A DNA stretch of 64,000 nucleotides from Methylocaldum marinum (GCF_003584645.1 NZ_AP017928.1:956981-1020980), one strand, 5' to 3'. Shown: positions 43,176 through 53,593, counted from the stretch's first letter. The notes: generated from the sequence alone by a model not told the origin. A program made the numbers and translations.

Positions 43176-44132
43176 TTATGGGTTCAGCGCGCCGCCGCAG
43201 GAGCTGCCGCAGCCGGCCGTGCAGCCATAGCAATGATCGGCCGTAGCGATGGCCTCGCCGGTCAATGCGGTCGCATCGATTTCAGTGATATGACGCCGCC
43301 GCCCGCCTAGCGCCAAGCCCAGCATCTGGTTGAAATCACAGTCGTGGACGTAGCCCTGCCAATCGATGCTGATCAAGCTGCGGCACATGACGTTTTCGAG
43401 ATTTTCGTCGCGATGGGCGCTTTTCAGCAAACGCATGTAGGGTTCGAACGCGCCGTTCGACACCAGGGTGCTGCCGAAACGCTGGATCGGCATGTTGGCA
43501 AGCGCGTAAAGCCGATTGAAAACAATGTCGTAGCGGGCTTTCAGCTCGCGTCGGTAGACGGCTTCCAGTTGGTCCTGGGCCGGCGGCAGCGTTGGTCCCT
43601 GCGGGTTGTAGACCAGGTTCAGGATCAGTCCCGAGCCACCCTGGCCGTAGCCGAGTCGGTTGAGTTTCCCGAGGGCGCGGATACTGGCCGCAAACACGCC
43701 GTTGCCGCGCTGCCGGTCCACGTTGTCCTCCAGGTAGCAGGGGAGGGAAGCGATGATTTCCACCGGCTGCCCGGCGAGGAAATCCGCCAGATCTTCGTAA
43801 CCGGGTTCTTCCAGAATGGTGAGATTGCAGCGGTCGATCACCCGCACACCCAACTCCCGAGCGGCTTCCACCAGGTAGCGGAAATGCCGGTTCATCTCCG
43901 GCGCGCCTCCGGTCAGGTCCAGGCCGGCGACTTCGGCCCGCCGAAGCAACTCCAGTACCTGGTCCACGGTTTCCCCGCTCATCATCTCCTTGCGTTTCGG
44001 CCCGGCATTGACGTGGCAGTGCAGGCAGGCCTGATTACAGCGGTAGCCGAGGTTCACCTGCACCGTGTCCAGCTTTCCGCGGATGATCGCCGGGAAATCG
44101 CCGGATTGTATCAAAGGCAAAATCGCATGCAT
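43176..44132 (-). CDS. arsS: Arsenosugar biosynthesis radical SAM protein ArsS
   Basis: 318 residues. The radical-SAM cluster motif CNQACLHC lies near residue 32 in TVQVNLGYRCNQACLHCHVNAGP, with GLDLTGGAPEMNRHFRYLV as the GGE-like SAM site. The C-terminal half is the DUF3641-type domain (LNLVYNPQGPTLPPAQDQLE, ANMPIQRFGS, HDCDFNQMLGL) and a cysteine-rich end, HCYGCTAGCGSSCGG. This end is the hallmark of ArsS proteins; some homologues have selenocysteine, but here only cysteine codons are seen. Predicted to transfer an adenosyl-derived group to methylarsenite on the way to arsenosugars. 31 bp upstream of arsM; divergent from the gene at 44306. Confidence 0.9.
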   Translation of the reverse strand: MHAILPLIQSGDFPAIIRGKLDTVQVNLGYRCNQACLHCHVNAGPKRKEMMSGETVDQVLELLRRAEVAGLDLTGGAPEMNRHFRYLVEAARELGVRVIDRCNLTILEEPGYEDLADFLAGQPVEIIASLPCYLEDNVDRQRGNGVFAASIRALGKLNRLGYGQGGSGLILNLVYNPQGPTLPPAQDQLEAVYRRELKARYDIVFNRLYALANMPIQRFGSTLVSNGAFEPYMRLLKSAHRDENLENVMCRSLISIDWQGYVHDCDFNQMLGLALGGRRRHITEIDATALTGEAIATADHCYGCTAGCGSSCGGALNP

Positions 44133-44305
44133 GTCGCAGGTTAAACTCCATCGGAAAAGTTGAAGACAATGGCTATTAGTCGCCGATTCGAGTGAAACCT
44201 TACCGCATCTCGAAGAAAATCCTTTCGGTGCGATTGTACGTTTTCATCTCGCGGCTCGACCAATCGATAGCATCATACGAATCATCACCTTCAGGGAGAA
44301 CCGTA

Positions 44306-46453
44306 ATGAACCCTTACCGTATCGGCCTGGTCATCGTTCTCGTGTTGCTCGCCGGGGCTTTTTTCGCGTTCGACCTGCAACGCTTTTTCACTCTGGAGGC
44401 GCTGAAGAACCAGCAGGGCGCCATCGCGGAGTATCGAAGCGTGCATCCTGTTCTCTCCGTCGCGGTGTACAGCCTGATCTACGTGGCGGTCACGAGTCTG
44501 TCCCTGCCCGGAGCGGCCGTGCTGACCCTGGCCGGAGGCGCCGTTTTCGGGCTGCCGGGGGGTACGGTGATCGTATCTTTCGCCTCGACCATCGGGGCGA
44601 CCCTGGCCTTTCTCGCATCCCGTTTCCTGTTTCGCGATGCGATCCGGTCCCGGTTCGGCGAGCGCTTGCAAGCCATCGATTCAGGGATGGCGCGTGATGG
44701 TGCGTTTTACCTGTTTACCCTGCGGCTGGTGCCGGTCTTCCCATTCTTCGTCATCAATCTGGTCATGGGCCTGACGGCCATACCCGCTCGCACATTTTAT
44801 TGGGTGAGCCAGGTGGGCATGCTGCCGGGAACGTTTCTTTACGTGAATGCCGGCACCCAGCTGGCCAAGATCGAATCCCTGTCGGATATTCTCTCACCGA
44901 GCCTGCTGTTTTCGTTTGCGCTACTGGGGCTGTTCCCCCTGCTGGCCCGCAGGCTGGTGGATGCGATCAAGGCGCGCAAGGTATACGAGCGCTGGGAAAA
45001 ACCCGAACGCTTCGACCGTAACCTGGTGGTGATCGGGGCGGGTTCTGCGGGTCTGGTCGCGGCTTATATTGCTGCCGCCGTGAAAGCGAAGGTGACGCTG
45101 ATCGAAAAACACCGCATGGGTGGCGATTGCCTCAACACCGGCTGTGTTCCTTCGAAAGCCCTGATACGCACCGCGAAACTGCTGAGCCATATCGCCCGGG
45201 CATCCGAGTTCGGCGTTCGGAAGGCCACTGCGGAGTTCGATTTCGCCGATGCGATGGAACGGGTGCAGAAGGTGATCCGGACGGTGGCACCGCATGATTC
45301 GGCGGAACGTTACATCCGGCTGGGTGTTGAAGTCATCGAAGGCGAGGCGCGGATCGTTTCGCCCTGGGCGGTAGACGTTCGGACGGCAGCCGGCACTCGC
45401 ACGCTCAGCACCCGCGCCATCGTCATCGCCGCCGGTGCGAGGCCGTTTGTGCCGCCCATCCCCGGATTGGAGGCGGTGGACTATCTCACTTCGGATAATG
45501 TCTGGGAATTGCGGGATCTGCCCCGGCGCCTGGTTGTCCTCGGCGGCGGTCCCATAGGCTGTGAGCTGGCGCAGACCTTCGGTCGCTTCGGCAGCCGGGT
45601 GATCCAAGTGGAGATGATGCCGCGCCTGCTGAGCCGGGAGGATCCTGAAGTGTCCGATTTCATTACGCGGCGTTTTCGTGACGAGGGTATAGACCTTCGC
45701 TTGGGGCACCAAGCCAAGCGGATTCTCGTCGAGAATGGCGAAAAAATCCTGGTCGCCGAGCACCAGGGGCAAGAAATACGGATACCGTTCGACCGGATAC
45801 TGGTCGCGGTCGGCCGCATTGCCAACACCGAGGGTTACGGGCTGGAAGAACTGGGTATTTCCACGACGCAATCGCGCACCGTCGAAACCGACGAATTTCT
45901 CCGGACGATTTATCCCAATATCTACGCCTGCGGAGACGCTGCGGGGCCGTTCCAGTTCACCCATACCGCCGCCCACCAGGCGTGGTACGCCGGCGTCAAC
46001 GCGCTGTTCGGCGGTGTCAGGAAATTCCGGGCCGATTACCGGGTCATTCCCTGGGCAACCTTTACCGATCCGGAAGTCGCACGCGTCGGCCTTAATGAAC
46101 AGGAAGCGGAGGAGCGAGGCATACGGTATGAAATCAGCCGCTACGGCATCGACGATCTGGACCGCGCCATCACCGACGGCGAGCCGCACGGTTTCGTCAA
46201 GGTGCTGAGCGTGCCGGGCAAGGACCGAATCCTCGGCGTGACCCTCGTCGGCGAACATGCGGGAGACCTGATCGCCGAATTTGTACTGGCCATGAAACAC
46301 GGGCTCGGTCTTAACAAAATTCTGGGCACGATTCACATTTATCCGACTCTGGCCGAGGCCAACAAATACGCCGCCGGGGCCTGGAAACGCGCCCATGTAC
46401 CGGAGACGCTGCTGCGATGGGTGGAGTGGTATCATACCGCGCGGAGGGGGTGA
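44306..46453 (+). CDS. TVP38/TMEM64 membrane domain fused to FAD-dependent pyridine nucleotide oxidoreductase
   Basis: 715 residues from ATG 44306 with AGGGAG upstream (an earlier in-frame start at 44192 lacks one). Residues 1-~225 are a DedA/TVP38-like membrane domain (SLPGAAVLTLAGGAVFGLPGG, LRLVPVFPFFVINLVMGL). From ~230 comes a mercuric reductase/dihydrolipoamide dehydrogenase-like enzyme: GAGSAGLVAAYIAAAVKAKV, redox pair GGDCLNTGCVPSKA, GGGPIGCELAQTFGRFG, YACGDAAGPFQFTHTAAHQAW and HIYPTLAEANKYAAG. It lacks the C-terminal vicinal cysteines and HMA domain of MerA. The fusion is known in environmental bacteria with unsettled substrate. Divergent from arsS, so perhaps part of the arsenic response. 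Confidence 0.88.
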   Translation: MNPYRIGLVIVLVLLAGAFFAFDLQRFFTLEALKNQQGAIAEYRSVHPVLSVAVYSLIYVAVTSLSLPGAAVLTLAGGAVFGLPGGTVIVSFASTIGATLAFLASRFLFRDAIRSRFGERLQAIDSGMARDGAFYLFTLRLVPVFPFFVINLVMGLTAIPARTFYWVSQVGMLPGTFLYVNAGTQLAKIESLSDILSPSLLFSFALLGLFPLLARRLVDAIKARKVYERWEKPERFDRNLVVIGAGSAGLVAAYIAAAVKAKVTLIEKHRMGGDCLNTGCVPSKALIRTAKLLSHIARASEFGVRKATAEFDFADAMERVQKVIRTVAPHDSAERYIRLGVEVIEGEARIVSPWAVDVRTAAGTRTLSTRAIVIAAGARPFVPPIPGLEAVDYLTSDNVWELRDLPRRLVVLGGGPIGCELAQTFGRFGSRVIQVEMMPRLLSREDPEVSDFITRRFRDEGIDLRLGHQAKRILVENGEKILVAEHQGQEIRIPFDRILVAVGRIANTEGYGLEELGISTTQSRTVETDEFLRTIYPNIYACGDAAGPFQFTHTAAHQAWYAGVNALFGGVRKFRADYRVIPWATFTDPEVARVGLNEQEAEERGIRYEISRYGIDDLDRAITDGEPHGFVKVLSVPGKDRILGVTLVGEHAGDLIAEFVLAMKHGLGLNKILGTIHIYPTLAEANKYAAGAWKRAHVPETLLRWVEWYHTARRG

Positions 46454-46549
46454 TTGAGACTTCGCGCGTTATGCGCTGGAACTTTGTAAGGATCATCGAA
46501 ATGGCCTTGCCGGAGCACGACAGCTCGAGATGCGCCTAACGACCATTCG

Positions 46550-47082
46550 ACTACCCGGTTTTCCGGCATCCGGCTTACGATGCCGTCGACAGGCAAATCC
46601 TCTCGCAACACCACTGTATATCTCAGTCGTAGGCGATTCAACGCGAAATGGCGGAGATAGGCGAACACACCGGGGTTCTTGCGGATGCGGCTCGCATCCT
46701 CGCCGAGCGCGATGTCCAGCACGTCGTGGAGCCGGTTTTCGCCCCCCCAGAGCCCGCGAATGGCCTCGGCCAAGGTGGCCGTCGAGGCGTCGCGGGTGAC
46801 GAGGTCGTCAGCGATGGGTGCCTGACGCGGCTCAAAACAGCGGCGGCGGGGATTGAATTCCTCCACGTGACGGCGGACCTCGACCACGGCCAGTGACCAG
46901 ACCCGTGCCGTGCGTTGTTCAATGCGATGACGCCGGCCCAGGTCCACCGTGTAGGTCTGCTCGGCCTGGAGCTGCGTCTGACAAACCGCCCGTACGGCCG
47001 CGCGTAGCTTGGGATGATTGCCTTTTACCCGAATTCGTAAGCATTGAACAGCCCTGGCTCCCGACCCGCAATCCCTGCGCAA
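46550..47082 (-). pseudogene. ISAs1-family transposase C-terminal relic
   Basis: The minus frame gives LGRRHRIEQRTARVWSLAVVEVRRHVEEFNPRRR, then LAEAIRGLWGGENRLHDVLDIALGEDASRIRKNPGVFAYLRHFALNRLR. This is the familiar ISAs1 ending ([26 protein letters not shown]...FAVLRHLALNLLR). No N-terminal half, no inverted repeats found; surrounding residues do not fit. Inactive. Confidence 0.75.
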
Positions 47083-47227
47083 CCGGCGTGTTTCGCGTGC
47101 CTTTGCAACCTGAAAAATTATCGGCAGGGCCTAGAATCAATTGGCCCCGACCGAATGTACGAATCATTTCCGCAATGCCGGTTATGACGGATAAACAAAA
47201 AGAAGACGCTCTAATGGAGGTAGCAAC

Positions 47228-48322
47228 ATGGTCAATAATAACAACGTATGCCCCGTCAATTCGTATAACGAGTGGGATCCCTTGGAAGAAGTGATTGTCG
47301 GTTCTCTCGATGGCGCCATGTTTCCCGATTGGAATACGATTAATATCGCTACCGTGGCCCCCGGCGATTGGCTGGACATAGAAACCAAAGCGGGGGGGCC
47401 CGGATCGCCTTATCCGCGGGAGATGGTAGCGGCGGCCCAGCGTGATCTTGACGGCTTCGTCCACATCTTAGAAGCGGAAGGCGTCAGGGTGCGAGAGGTT
47501 TCCGCTGCCGACTTCGCCGCACCTTACAAATCCCCGGGGTGGCAGGTTGGCAACGGCTTCTGCGCGGCTAACCCGAGGGACCCGTTCCTGGTGATCGGCA
47601 ACGAGATTATCGAGACGCCCATGGCCGACCGTAACCGGTATTTCGAAGCTTGGTCGTATCGCCCACTGTTCAAGGAGTATTTTCAAGGCGGTGCCAGATG
47701 GACGGCGGCGCCCAAACCTCAGCTTTTGGATGCGCTATACGATTCCGCCTATACACGGCCACTAGCCGGCGAGCCGATGCGTTACGTGGTGCAGGAGTTC
47801 GAGCCGGTTTTCGACGCGGCCGATTTCGTCCGGTGCGGCCGCGATATTTTCTGCCAGAAGAGCAATGTCACCAATCAAATGGGAATCGACTGGCTGCAGC
47901 GCCACCTCGGCGATGGCTACCGCTTGCATGTATTGCAGAACCGTAGTCCCGAAGCGATCCATATCGATACCACCTTCATGCCCTTGGCACCGGGCATGGT
48001 GCTGGTCAGTCCGGAGTACATCGATGTGAAAAAATTGCCGGCGATCCTAAAGAACTGGGAAATTCTGATAGCGCCGGAGCCGGTGCCGGTCATCCATGAT
48101 CCCCTGCGCATCGTCAGCAAGTGGATTGCCATCAACGTCCTGATGTTGGACGAGCGCCGGGTCATCGTGGAACAACGCCAGGAGCCCTTGATAAAAGCTC
48201 TGAGGAACTGGGGGTTTCAACCGATACCCTGTGCGTTCGAGGCCTATTTTCCGTTCATGGGGGGATTCCACTGCGCGACCTTGGACGTGCGGCGGCGTGG
48301 AACTTTGCAATCGTATTTTTAA
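47228..48322 (+). CDS. Amidinotransferase (glycine amidinotransferase-like)
   Basis: 364 residues from ATG 47228 with GGAGGT upstream. Amidinotransferase beta/alpha propeller fold. NSYNEWDPLEEVIVGSLDGAMFP is the typical N-terminus. Active-site regions are EPVFDAADFVRCGRDIFCQKSN, HIDTTFMPLAPGMVL and the nucleophile Cys in FPFMGGFHCATLDVRR (near residue 347), with the E-D-H-C type set in place. It belongs with AGAT, CyrA and StrB-like enzymes that move an amidino group from arginine to an amine. Acceptor unknown. It lies 70 bp upstream of an unusual P-type ATPase on the same strand, suggesting a joint function. Confidence 0.88.
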   Translation: MVNNNNVCPVNSYNEWDPLEEVIVGSLDGAMFPDWNTINIATVAPGDWLDIETKAGGPGSPYPREMVAAAQRDLDGFVHILEAEGVRVREVSAADFAAPYKSPGWQVGNGFCAANPRDPFLVIGNEIIETPMADRNRYFEAWSYRPLFKEYFQGGARWTAAPKPQLLDALYDSAYTRPLAGEPMRYVVQEFEPVFDAADFVRCGRDIFCQKSNVTNQMGIDWLQRHLGDGYRLHVLQNRSPEAIHIDTTFMPLAPGMVLVSPEYIDVKKLPAILKNWEILIAPEPVPVIHDPLRIVSKWIAINVLMLDERRVIVEQRQEPLIKALRNWGFQPIPCAFEAYFPFMGGFHCATLDVRRRGTLQSYF

Positions 48323-48392
48323 GCGAGCCGGGATCGCCATTCGATAATATCGCAAGGCTCGGCATTATCAATAATTAAACAGGACAAGCACC

Positions 48393-50492
48393 GTGTTGCC
48401 GATTGTTTCCGGAATTTCCGCTGGGGCGACTCTCTTGGGTAGCCTCTTGTTTGCCGGCAAGATCAGGCGCCGGAAATTCGCGACCCAATCCGGCGGCTTG
48501 GCCTGTGCGCTTTCGCTACCTCGCGAACCGCATCCGGCGGTGCCTGCTCGACCTATCGGCGAGAGCGAGCAGGAGGTCAACCATTATCTGGTGGTATCCT
48601 GCGGCAGCTTGGGCCTGGCGACGCTGGGCGCCCTGCTTTATCCGCCCCTGAGCCTGCTGAGTGCAGCGGGCAGCTTCTACACCTGCGTCCCGATTTTCGT
48701 ACAGGCGTACCGGGGTCTCGTCAAACAACGCCGACTGCGCTCCCCCATCATCGATTCCATAGGCGTCACCACGGCACTGATTGCCGGTTTTTATTTTGCC
48801 AGTGCTCTCGCCTGCGTTCTGTATTTCACCAGTCGCAAGTTGCTGCTGAAAACAGAGGATACTTCCTTGCAGAATCTGACCAGCGTCTTCGGTGAGCAGC
48901 CACGTTCGGCCTGGGTTGTGCAGGAAGGCGTCGAAATGGAGGTGCCGGTCGAGAGTCTGCGCCTCGGGGATATCGTGGTACTGGGGGCCGGGGAGATGGT
49001 CCCCGTTGACGGGATCATCAGCGAAGGACTCGCCAGCATCGATCAGCACATGTTGACCGGCGAATCCCAGGCCGTTGAAAAAACCATAGGTGATGCGGTG
49101 CTTGCTGCCACCGTGGTTCTGAGCGGTCGCATCTTGGTCAGAGTGGCGAAAACCGGTGAGGAAACGATCGCCGCCCAGATCGTCGAAATTCTGAAGAGCA
49201 CGGCGGACTATCGTATGTTGATCGAATCCGAAGGAGAGCGGATCGCCGACCGGTCGGTATTGCCGATCCTGGGTGCAGGCTCGCTCGCCTTGGCGACGCA
49301 GGGCTTGGGCAGCAGCGCGGCCGTATTCAACAGCAATTTTTCCGAAAACATGAGGATCGCGGCGCCCTTGGGGATGCTGAATTTTCTCAACCTGGCTTCC
49401 CGGCAGGGCATCCTGATCAAGGATGGGCGCGCCTTGGGCCTCATCGATGAGGTCGACACCGTCGTCTTCGACAAGACCGGTACCTTGACGCTGGATCAGC
49501 CGCATGTCGGAGGCATTCATTGTTGCAACGGCAGTATGGGTGAAGACTTGCTGCTGAGCTACGCCGCCGCGGCCGAGTCCAGACAATCTCATCCCATTGC
49601 CCGGGCCATACGCCAGGCGGCCGCGGACCGCCAACTGCCGCGGCTCGGCAGCGAAGACGCGCACTACGAACTTGGCTATGGCATCAAGGCCGAAATCGAC
49701 GGTCGGATGGTTTCGGTCGGCAGTTTACGCTTCATGGCGATGCAGGCCGTCGAGGTGCCGGAAGCGATCGCAGCGCAAGCTTCGCAAGGACAGAGAAAGG
49801 GTTATTCTTTCGTTTACGTGGCAGTCGACGGCGACCTGGCGGGGACGATCGAGTTGCGCCCGACCCTGCGTCCGGAAGCCGAGGCGGTCATTCAGGCCCT
49901 CAAGACGCGTGGGTTATCGCTCTACATCATATCCGGCGATGCGGATGAACCCACGCGAGCCCTGGCGGGAAATCTCGGTATCGAGCACTACTTCGCTGAG
50001 GTACTTCCCGAAGATAAGGCGGTTCTCGTACGGCAATTGCAGAATCAAGGGCGCAAGGTCTGCTTTATCGGTGACGGCATCAACGATGCCATTGCACTTA
50101 AGCAGGCCAATGCCTCCATTTCCCTCCGCGGCGCCACCACGGTCGCCACCGACACGGCCCAGGTAATTTTGCTCGACGGTAGTCTCAACCAACTGGACTT
50201 TCTGTTCGATTTGACCCGCGACTTCAAGATCAATATGAAAACGACAACGGCCACTACCGTAATACCGTCGGTATTCTGTATTGGCGGCATTCTTCTCTTT
50301 CACTTCGGTATCAATACGGCAATCCTGATGTATAACCTTAGCTTGATCGCCGGGGTCGGGAATGCCATGTTGCCGGTCTTGCGCTGGGGAAAAGCCAGGC
50401 AACGCCTGCCAGGGGCGGACTCGGAACAGGAGCCGGTGACTGCTCTCGAGGCCGGCTACGTCAGGCCTGGCTCTATACGCCCTCGGCGCTGA
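48393..50492 (+). CDS. P1B-like P-type ATPase lacking the CPC motif
   Basis: 699 residues from GTG 48393. Actuator loop MLTGESQAVEK (~residue 221), phosphorylation site VFDKTGTLT (~359), SHPIARAI-type HP locus and hinge FIGDGINDAIALKQA (~560) are all present, so catalysis is likely. The membrane motif that should read xCPC is RIAAPLGML, i.e. APL in place of CPC (~323), in SNFSENMRIAAPLGMLNFL. No N-terminal metal-binding domain; the first ~60 residues are a single hydrophobic hairpin and linker. Transport of Cu, Zn or Cd by the usual route is therefore doubtful. Paired with the amidinotransferase; substrate unknown. Confidence 0.85.
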   Translation: MLPIVSGISAGATLLGSLLFAGKIRRRKFATQSGGLACALSLPREPHPAVPARPIGESEQEVNHYLVVSCGSLGLATLGALLYPPLSLLSAAGSFYTCVPIFVQAYRGLVKQRRLRSPIIDSIGVTTALIAGFYFASALACVLYFTSRKLLLKTEDTSLQNLTSVFGEQPRSAWVVQEGVEMEVPVESLRLGDIVVLGAGEMVPVDGIISEGLASIDQHMLTGESQAVEKTIGDAVLAATVVLSGRILVRVAKTGEETIAAQIVEILKSTADYRMLIESEGERIADRSVLPILGAGSLALATQGLGSSAAVFNSNFSENMRIAAPLGMLNFLNLASRQGILIKDGRALGLIDEVDTVVFDKTGTLTLDQPHVGGIHCCNGSMGEDLLLSYAAAAESRQSHPIARAIRQAAADRQLPRLGSEDAHYELGYGIKAEIDGRMVSVGSLRFMAMQAVEVPEAIAAQASQGQRKGYSFVYVAVDGDLAGTIELRPTLRPEAEAVIQALKTRGLSLYIISGDADEPTRALAGNLGIEHYFAEVLPEDKAVLVRQLQNQGRKVCFIGDGINDAIALKQANASISLRGATTVATDTAQVILLDGSLNQLDFLFDLTRDFKINMKTTTATTVIPSVFCIGGILLFHFGINTAILMYNLSLIAGVGNAMLPVLRWGKARQRLPGADSEQEPVTALEAGYVRPGSIRPRR

Positions 50493-50648
50493 AAGTTCAC
50501 GCTGCTAAGCTGGATCTCGTCGTGCGCAGGGGATCTCCTCCACATGTCCTGTTCATGCAGCGGATTCGCGAGATCCGAGATTTCATGCGTGCGGATCCTT
50601 CCGATACGAAAAACCGGAAGCGCATTGTCTGCGCTCTCGGATCGCTCT

Positions 50649-52379
50649 TCACCCGTGATCGCAGTCCGCCAGAAAGGTGAGCAACTGCTCGCGCAGCTCG
50701 TAGTAGTTCGGGTGTTCAAGCAGCATCGCCCGAGTGCGGGGGCGCGGCAGGTCAATTTCGAGGATCTTGCCGACTTTCGCGTTCGGCCCGTTGGTCATCA
50801 TTACCACGCGGTCGGCGAGCAGAATGGCCTCGTCGACGTCGTGAGTCACCATGATGGCGGTCAGCTTGGTCCGGGTCCACACTTCCATCAACACTTCCTG
50901 CAAGTCCCATCGGGTGAGCGAATCGAGCATGCCGAACGGCTCGTCCAGCAGCAGCAGCTTGGGGGATAGCGCGAATGCCCGGGCGATGCCCACCCGCTGT
51001 TTCATGCCGTTGGACAGCTCGCTGGCTTTCTTGTCCCCGGCATCGGCAAGGCCTACCCGGCCGAGATAGTGCTCGACGATGGCGATGCGCTCTTTCCTGC
51101 CGGCGTGGGGATAGACCTGTTCCACACCTAAACAAACGTTCTCGTACGCCGTGAGCCAGGGCACCAGGCTGGGCGCCTGGAATACGATGCCGCGGTCCGG
51201 GCCGGCGGTGACCACTTCCCGGCCGTCCAGGACGATGCCGCCCTCGCTGATGTCGTTGAGACCCGCCACCATGGAGAGCACCGTCGATTTGCCGCAGCCG
51301 GAATGGCCGATGATGGAAATGAATTCGCCCTTGCGTATCTTGAGATCGAAGCCGTCGACGACCTTGATGGGACCCTTGCGGCTCGCATAGATCTTGGAGA
51401 CGCGGGAGAACTCCACGTAGCGCTCCAAACCGGCTTTTGCCGGAACCGCCTTGATGTCGGGAGCCTGGTGTTCGCGTGCGGTGTTGGGCAGGACCGTCGG
51501 CAAGCTGATGATCTTGTCGGAAGTCGCGGCTTCCCGCTCATGGCTGATTTCCATGAGATATTGAATCACCTCGCGCCGGATGCGCTTGAACTCCGGGGAA
51601 TGGTTGATGGCCTGGCGGTCGCGCGGACGGGGCAGGGCGACCCGGAATTCCGGTCCCAGGGTTGCATTCGGGCCTGGCTTCAGCGGAATGATGCGATCCG
51701 CCATGATGATGCCCTCGTCCACATCGTTGGTGATAAGCACGACGGTCTTCTTTTCCTGGCGCCAGATGCGGATGATTTCGTCCTGGAGCTTGGAACGAGT
51801 CAACGCATCCAGAGCGCTCAGGGGTTCGTCGAGCAGCAGGATGTCGGGCGAAGCCGCCAGCGCGCGCGCCACCGAAACCCGCTGTCTCATGCCGCCGGAA
51901 AGCTCGGCGGGACGCTTGTCCATGGCGGGGGTGAGATTCACCATGGCGATGTATTTCTCGACTCGCGCCGCTCTTTCCGCCTTGGGCGCATCCTTGAACA
52001 CCTGGTCGACCGCCAGCGCCACGTTCTGGCGCACGGTCATCCAGGGCATCAGCGAATAGTTCTGGAACACCACGCCCCGGTCGGGTCCCGGACCTTCGAT
52101 CGGCCTGCCGTTGCACCGCAGTTCGCCGGTATCGGCCTCGATGAGACCCGCCATGAGGGAGATGAGGGTGGTCTTGCCGCTGCCGGAGAAACCGACGACG
52201 GCGACGAACTCCCCTTCCTCGATACGGAGGTTGATGCCGTTCAGCACCTCGGTCCGGCGGGCGCCGGCGCCGTAGCCCTTGCCGACGCCTTTGAGTTCCA
52301 GCGCTACGTTCCGCGGCGCCTGCTCCGCGGGCGGCTGGTTGTCGAAGTCGTCGGTGTGGATGCGTTGTAGGCTTAACAT
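50649..52379 (-). CDS. nrtD: Nitrate-type ABC transporter, two fused ATPase domains
   Basis: 576 residues with two complete ABC domains in tandem. Domain 1: Walker A GFSGSGKT (~63), signature [15 protein letters not shown], Walker [16 protein letters not shown]. Domain 2: Walker A GHSGCGKS (~360), [33 protein letters not shown]. Both resemble NrtC/NrtD ATPases, with the fused pair replacing separate subunits. There is no C-terminal NrtA-like sensor domain such as true NrtC carries. The gene is 10 bp after the permease gene on the same strand. It powers uptake of nitrate, or possibly nitrite or cyanate. Domain 2 has SNG rather than SGG in the signature loop, a common variant. Confidence 0.85.
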   Translation of the reverse strand: MLSLQRIHTDDFDNQPPAEQAPRNVALELKGVGKGYGAGARRTEVLNGINLRIEEGEFVAVVGFSGSGKTTLISLMAGLIEADTGELRCNGRPIEGPGPDRGVVFQNYSLMPWMTVRQNVALAVDQVFKDAPKAERAARVEKYIAMVNLTPAMDKRPAELSGGMRQRVSVARALAASPDILLLDEPLSALDALTRSKLQDEIIRIWRQEKKTVVLITNDVDEGIIMADRIIPLKPGPNATLGPEFRVALPRPRDRQAINHSPEFKRIRREVIQYLMEISHEREAATSDKIISLPTVLPNTAREHQAPDIKAVPAKAGLERYVEFSRVSKIYASRKGPIKVVDGFDLKIRKGEFISIIGHSGCGKSTVLSMVAGLNDISEGGIVLDGREVVTAGPDRGIVFQAPSLVPWLTAYENVCLGVEQVYPHAGRKERIAIVEHYLGRVGLADAGDKKASELSNGMKQRVGIARAFALSPKLLLLDEPFGMLDSLTRWDLQEVLMEVWTRTKLTAIMVTHDVDEAILLADRVVMMTNGPNAKVGKILEIDLPRPRTRAMLLEHPNYYELREQLLTFLADCDHG

Positions 52380-52389
52380 ATTGGGCTCC

Positions 52390-53382
52390 TTAGCTTGAAC
52401 GCTCGCCGAAGCTGACCAGTTGTTGCAGGGTTTGCATGATGCGGTCCAGCAGGAAGCCGACGAAGCCGATGGTGAACACGGCCACCATGATGCGCCCCAG
52501 CGACTGCGAACTGCCGTTCTGGAATTCGTCCCACACGAATTTCCCGAGGCCGGGGTTCTGGGCCAGCATCTCCGCCGCGATCAAGACCATCCAGCCCACC
52601 CCCAGGGACAGGCGGAGCCCGGTGAAGATGAGCTTGAGCGAGGACGGAATGACGATCTTCATGATCTTGGTGCGGGTGGAAAGCCGCAGCACTTTGGATA
52701 CGTTGATGAGATCCTTGTCGATGGAGGCGACCCCGACGGCGGTATTGATCAGGGTCGGCCAGAGCGAGCACAGGGTCACGGTGACGGCCGAGATGATGAA
52801 TGATTTCTCGAACATGGGCGTGCCGTTCGTCACGTATACCGCACTCACCACCAGGGTGACGATGGGCAGCCAGGCCAGCGGCGATACCGGCCGGAAGATC
52901 TGGATCAAGGGATTGATCGCGTTCTGAAACGATTTGCTCAGGCCACACAGGATACCGAGCGGCACGGCGACCAGGGTCGCCATGGTGAATCCGGCGAACA
53001 CCGTGTAAAGACTGGTGAAAATCTGGTCCAGGTAGGTCGGCTTGCCGGTATAGGGCAGCGGGGTGAATTCCTTGCCCGGATTTTCCGCCAAGAACCGCGC
53101 CTTGCGCTTTTCCTGACGTTCGTAGAATGCCGCCTCCCGCTCCCGTTCCGCGACGTGCTCCTGATACAGGTTTCGGGCCTGTTCCCACACCGCCGCGGGA
53201 CCCGGCAGCTCGCCGAGGGAAGTCTTCACGCCGGCGGCGCCCACGTGCCAGAGCACCAGAAACAGGACGATGCCGAGCAAGGGCGGCCAGTTGGCGTGGA
53301 AGAGGGCCGCGAGCTTCGATTCCCCATTGCCGTTGGCCTGGGTCAGAGTGCCCAATCGTTGCAGTAATGTTTGTGCCGTCAT
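52390..53382 (-). CDS. nrtB: Nitrate-type ABC transporter permease NrtB
   Basis: 330 residues from ATG 53382 with GGGAGGA upstream; the frame is open further upstream (to 53598) only because it reads into an intergenic palindromic repeat. One N-terminal helix ([17 protein letters not shown]) is followed by a charged periplasmic insert ([25 protein letters not shown]). The binding-protein-dependent permease domain follows ([46 protein letters not shown]) with EAA-like loop [26 protein letters not shown]. The permease subunit of the NrtABCD/SsuC class. Separated from nrtA by ~310 bp that contains a repeat insertion. Confidence 0.88.
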   Translation of the reverse strand: MTAQTLLQRLGTLTQANGNGESKLAALFHANWPPLLGIVLFLVLWHVGAAGVKTSLGELPGPAAVWEQARNLYQEHVAEREREAAFYERQEKRKARFLAENPGKEFTPLPYTGKPTYLDQIFTSLYTVFAGFTMATLVAVPLGILCGLSKSFQNAINPLIQIFRPVSPLAWLPIVTLVVSAVYVTNGTPMFEKSFIISAVTVTLCSLWPTLINTAVGVASIDKDLINVSKVLRLSTRTKIMKIVIPSSLKLIFTGLRLSLGVGWMVLIAAEMLAQNPGLGKFVWDEFQNGSSQSLGRIMVAVFTIGFVGFLLDRIMQTLQQLVSFGERSS

Positions 53383-53489
53383 GTTGATCCTCCCTGTCGG
53401 AGAGCCCGCGCAGTGCCCGCCGACGTGACTGAATGAAGATGGTTTCGCTGGCCGCCCAAAGCGTTTTCCGGTTTGGCGTAGCTCTCGAA

Positions 53490-53593
53490 GTAGGTCGGCA
53501 ATCCATTCCCAATCGCAAACGGTCGCTTTAGTCGCGACCCTTCCGACACACGCCGTCGGCGACGGACTCGGTTGGCAAAGGATTGCCGACCTG
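53490..53593. repeat. GTAGGTCGGCAA palindromic repeat between nrtB and nrtA
   Basis: AGGTCGGCAATCC (53492-53504) is mirrored by GGATTGCCGACCT (53580-53592). The inner TTCCCAATCGCAAACGG equals part of the IS256 transposase insert. Same family as 62719-62831 and, partly, 11609. It widens the nrtA-nrtB gap and could form a hairpin in the message. Confidence 0.72.

Noticed and set aside
43176-43230. Selenocysteine in the ArsS C-terminus
   Set aside because: The cysteine-rich end is encoded by TGC/TGT codons and the only stop is terminal, so no in-frame TGA needs recoding.
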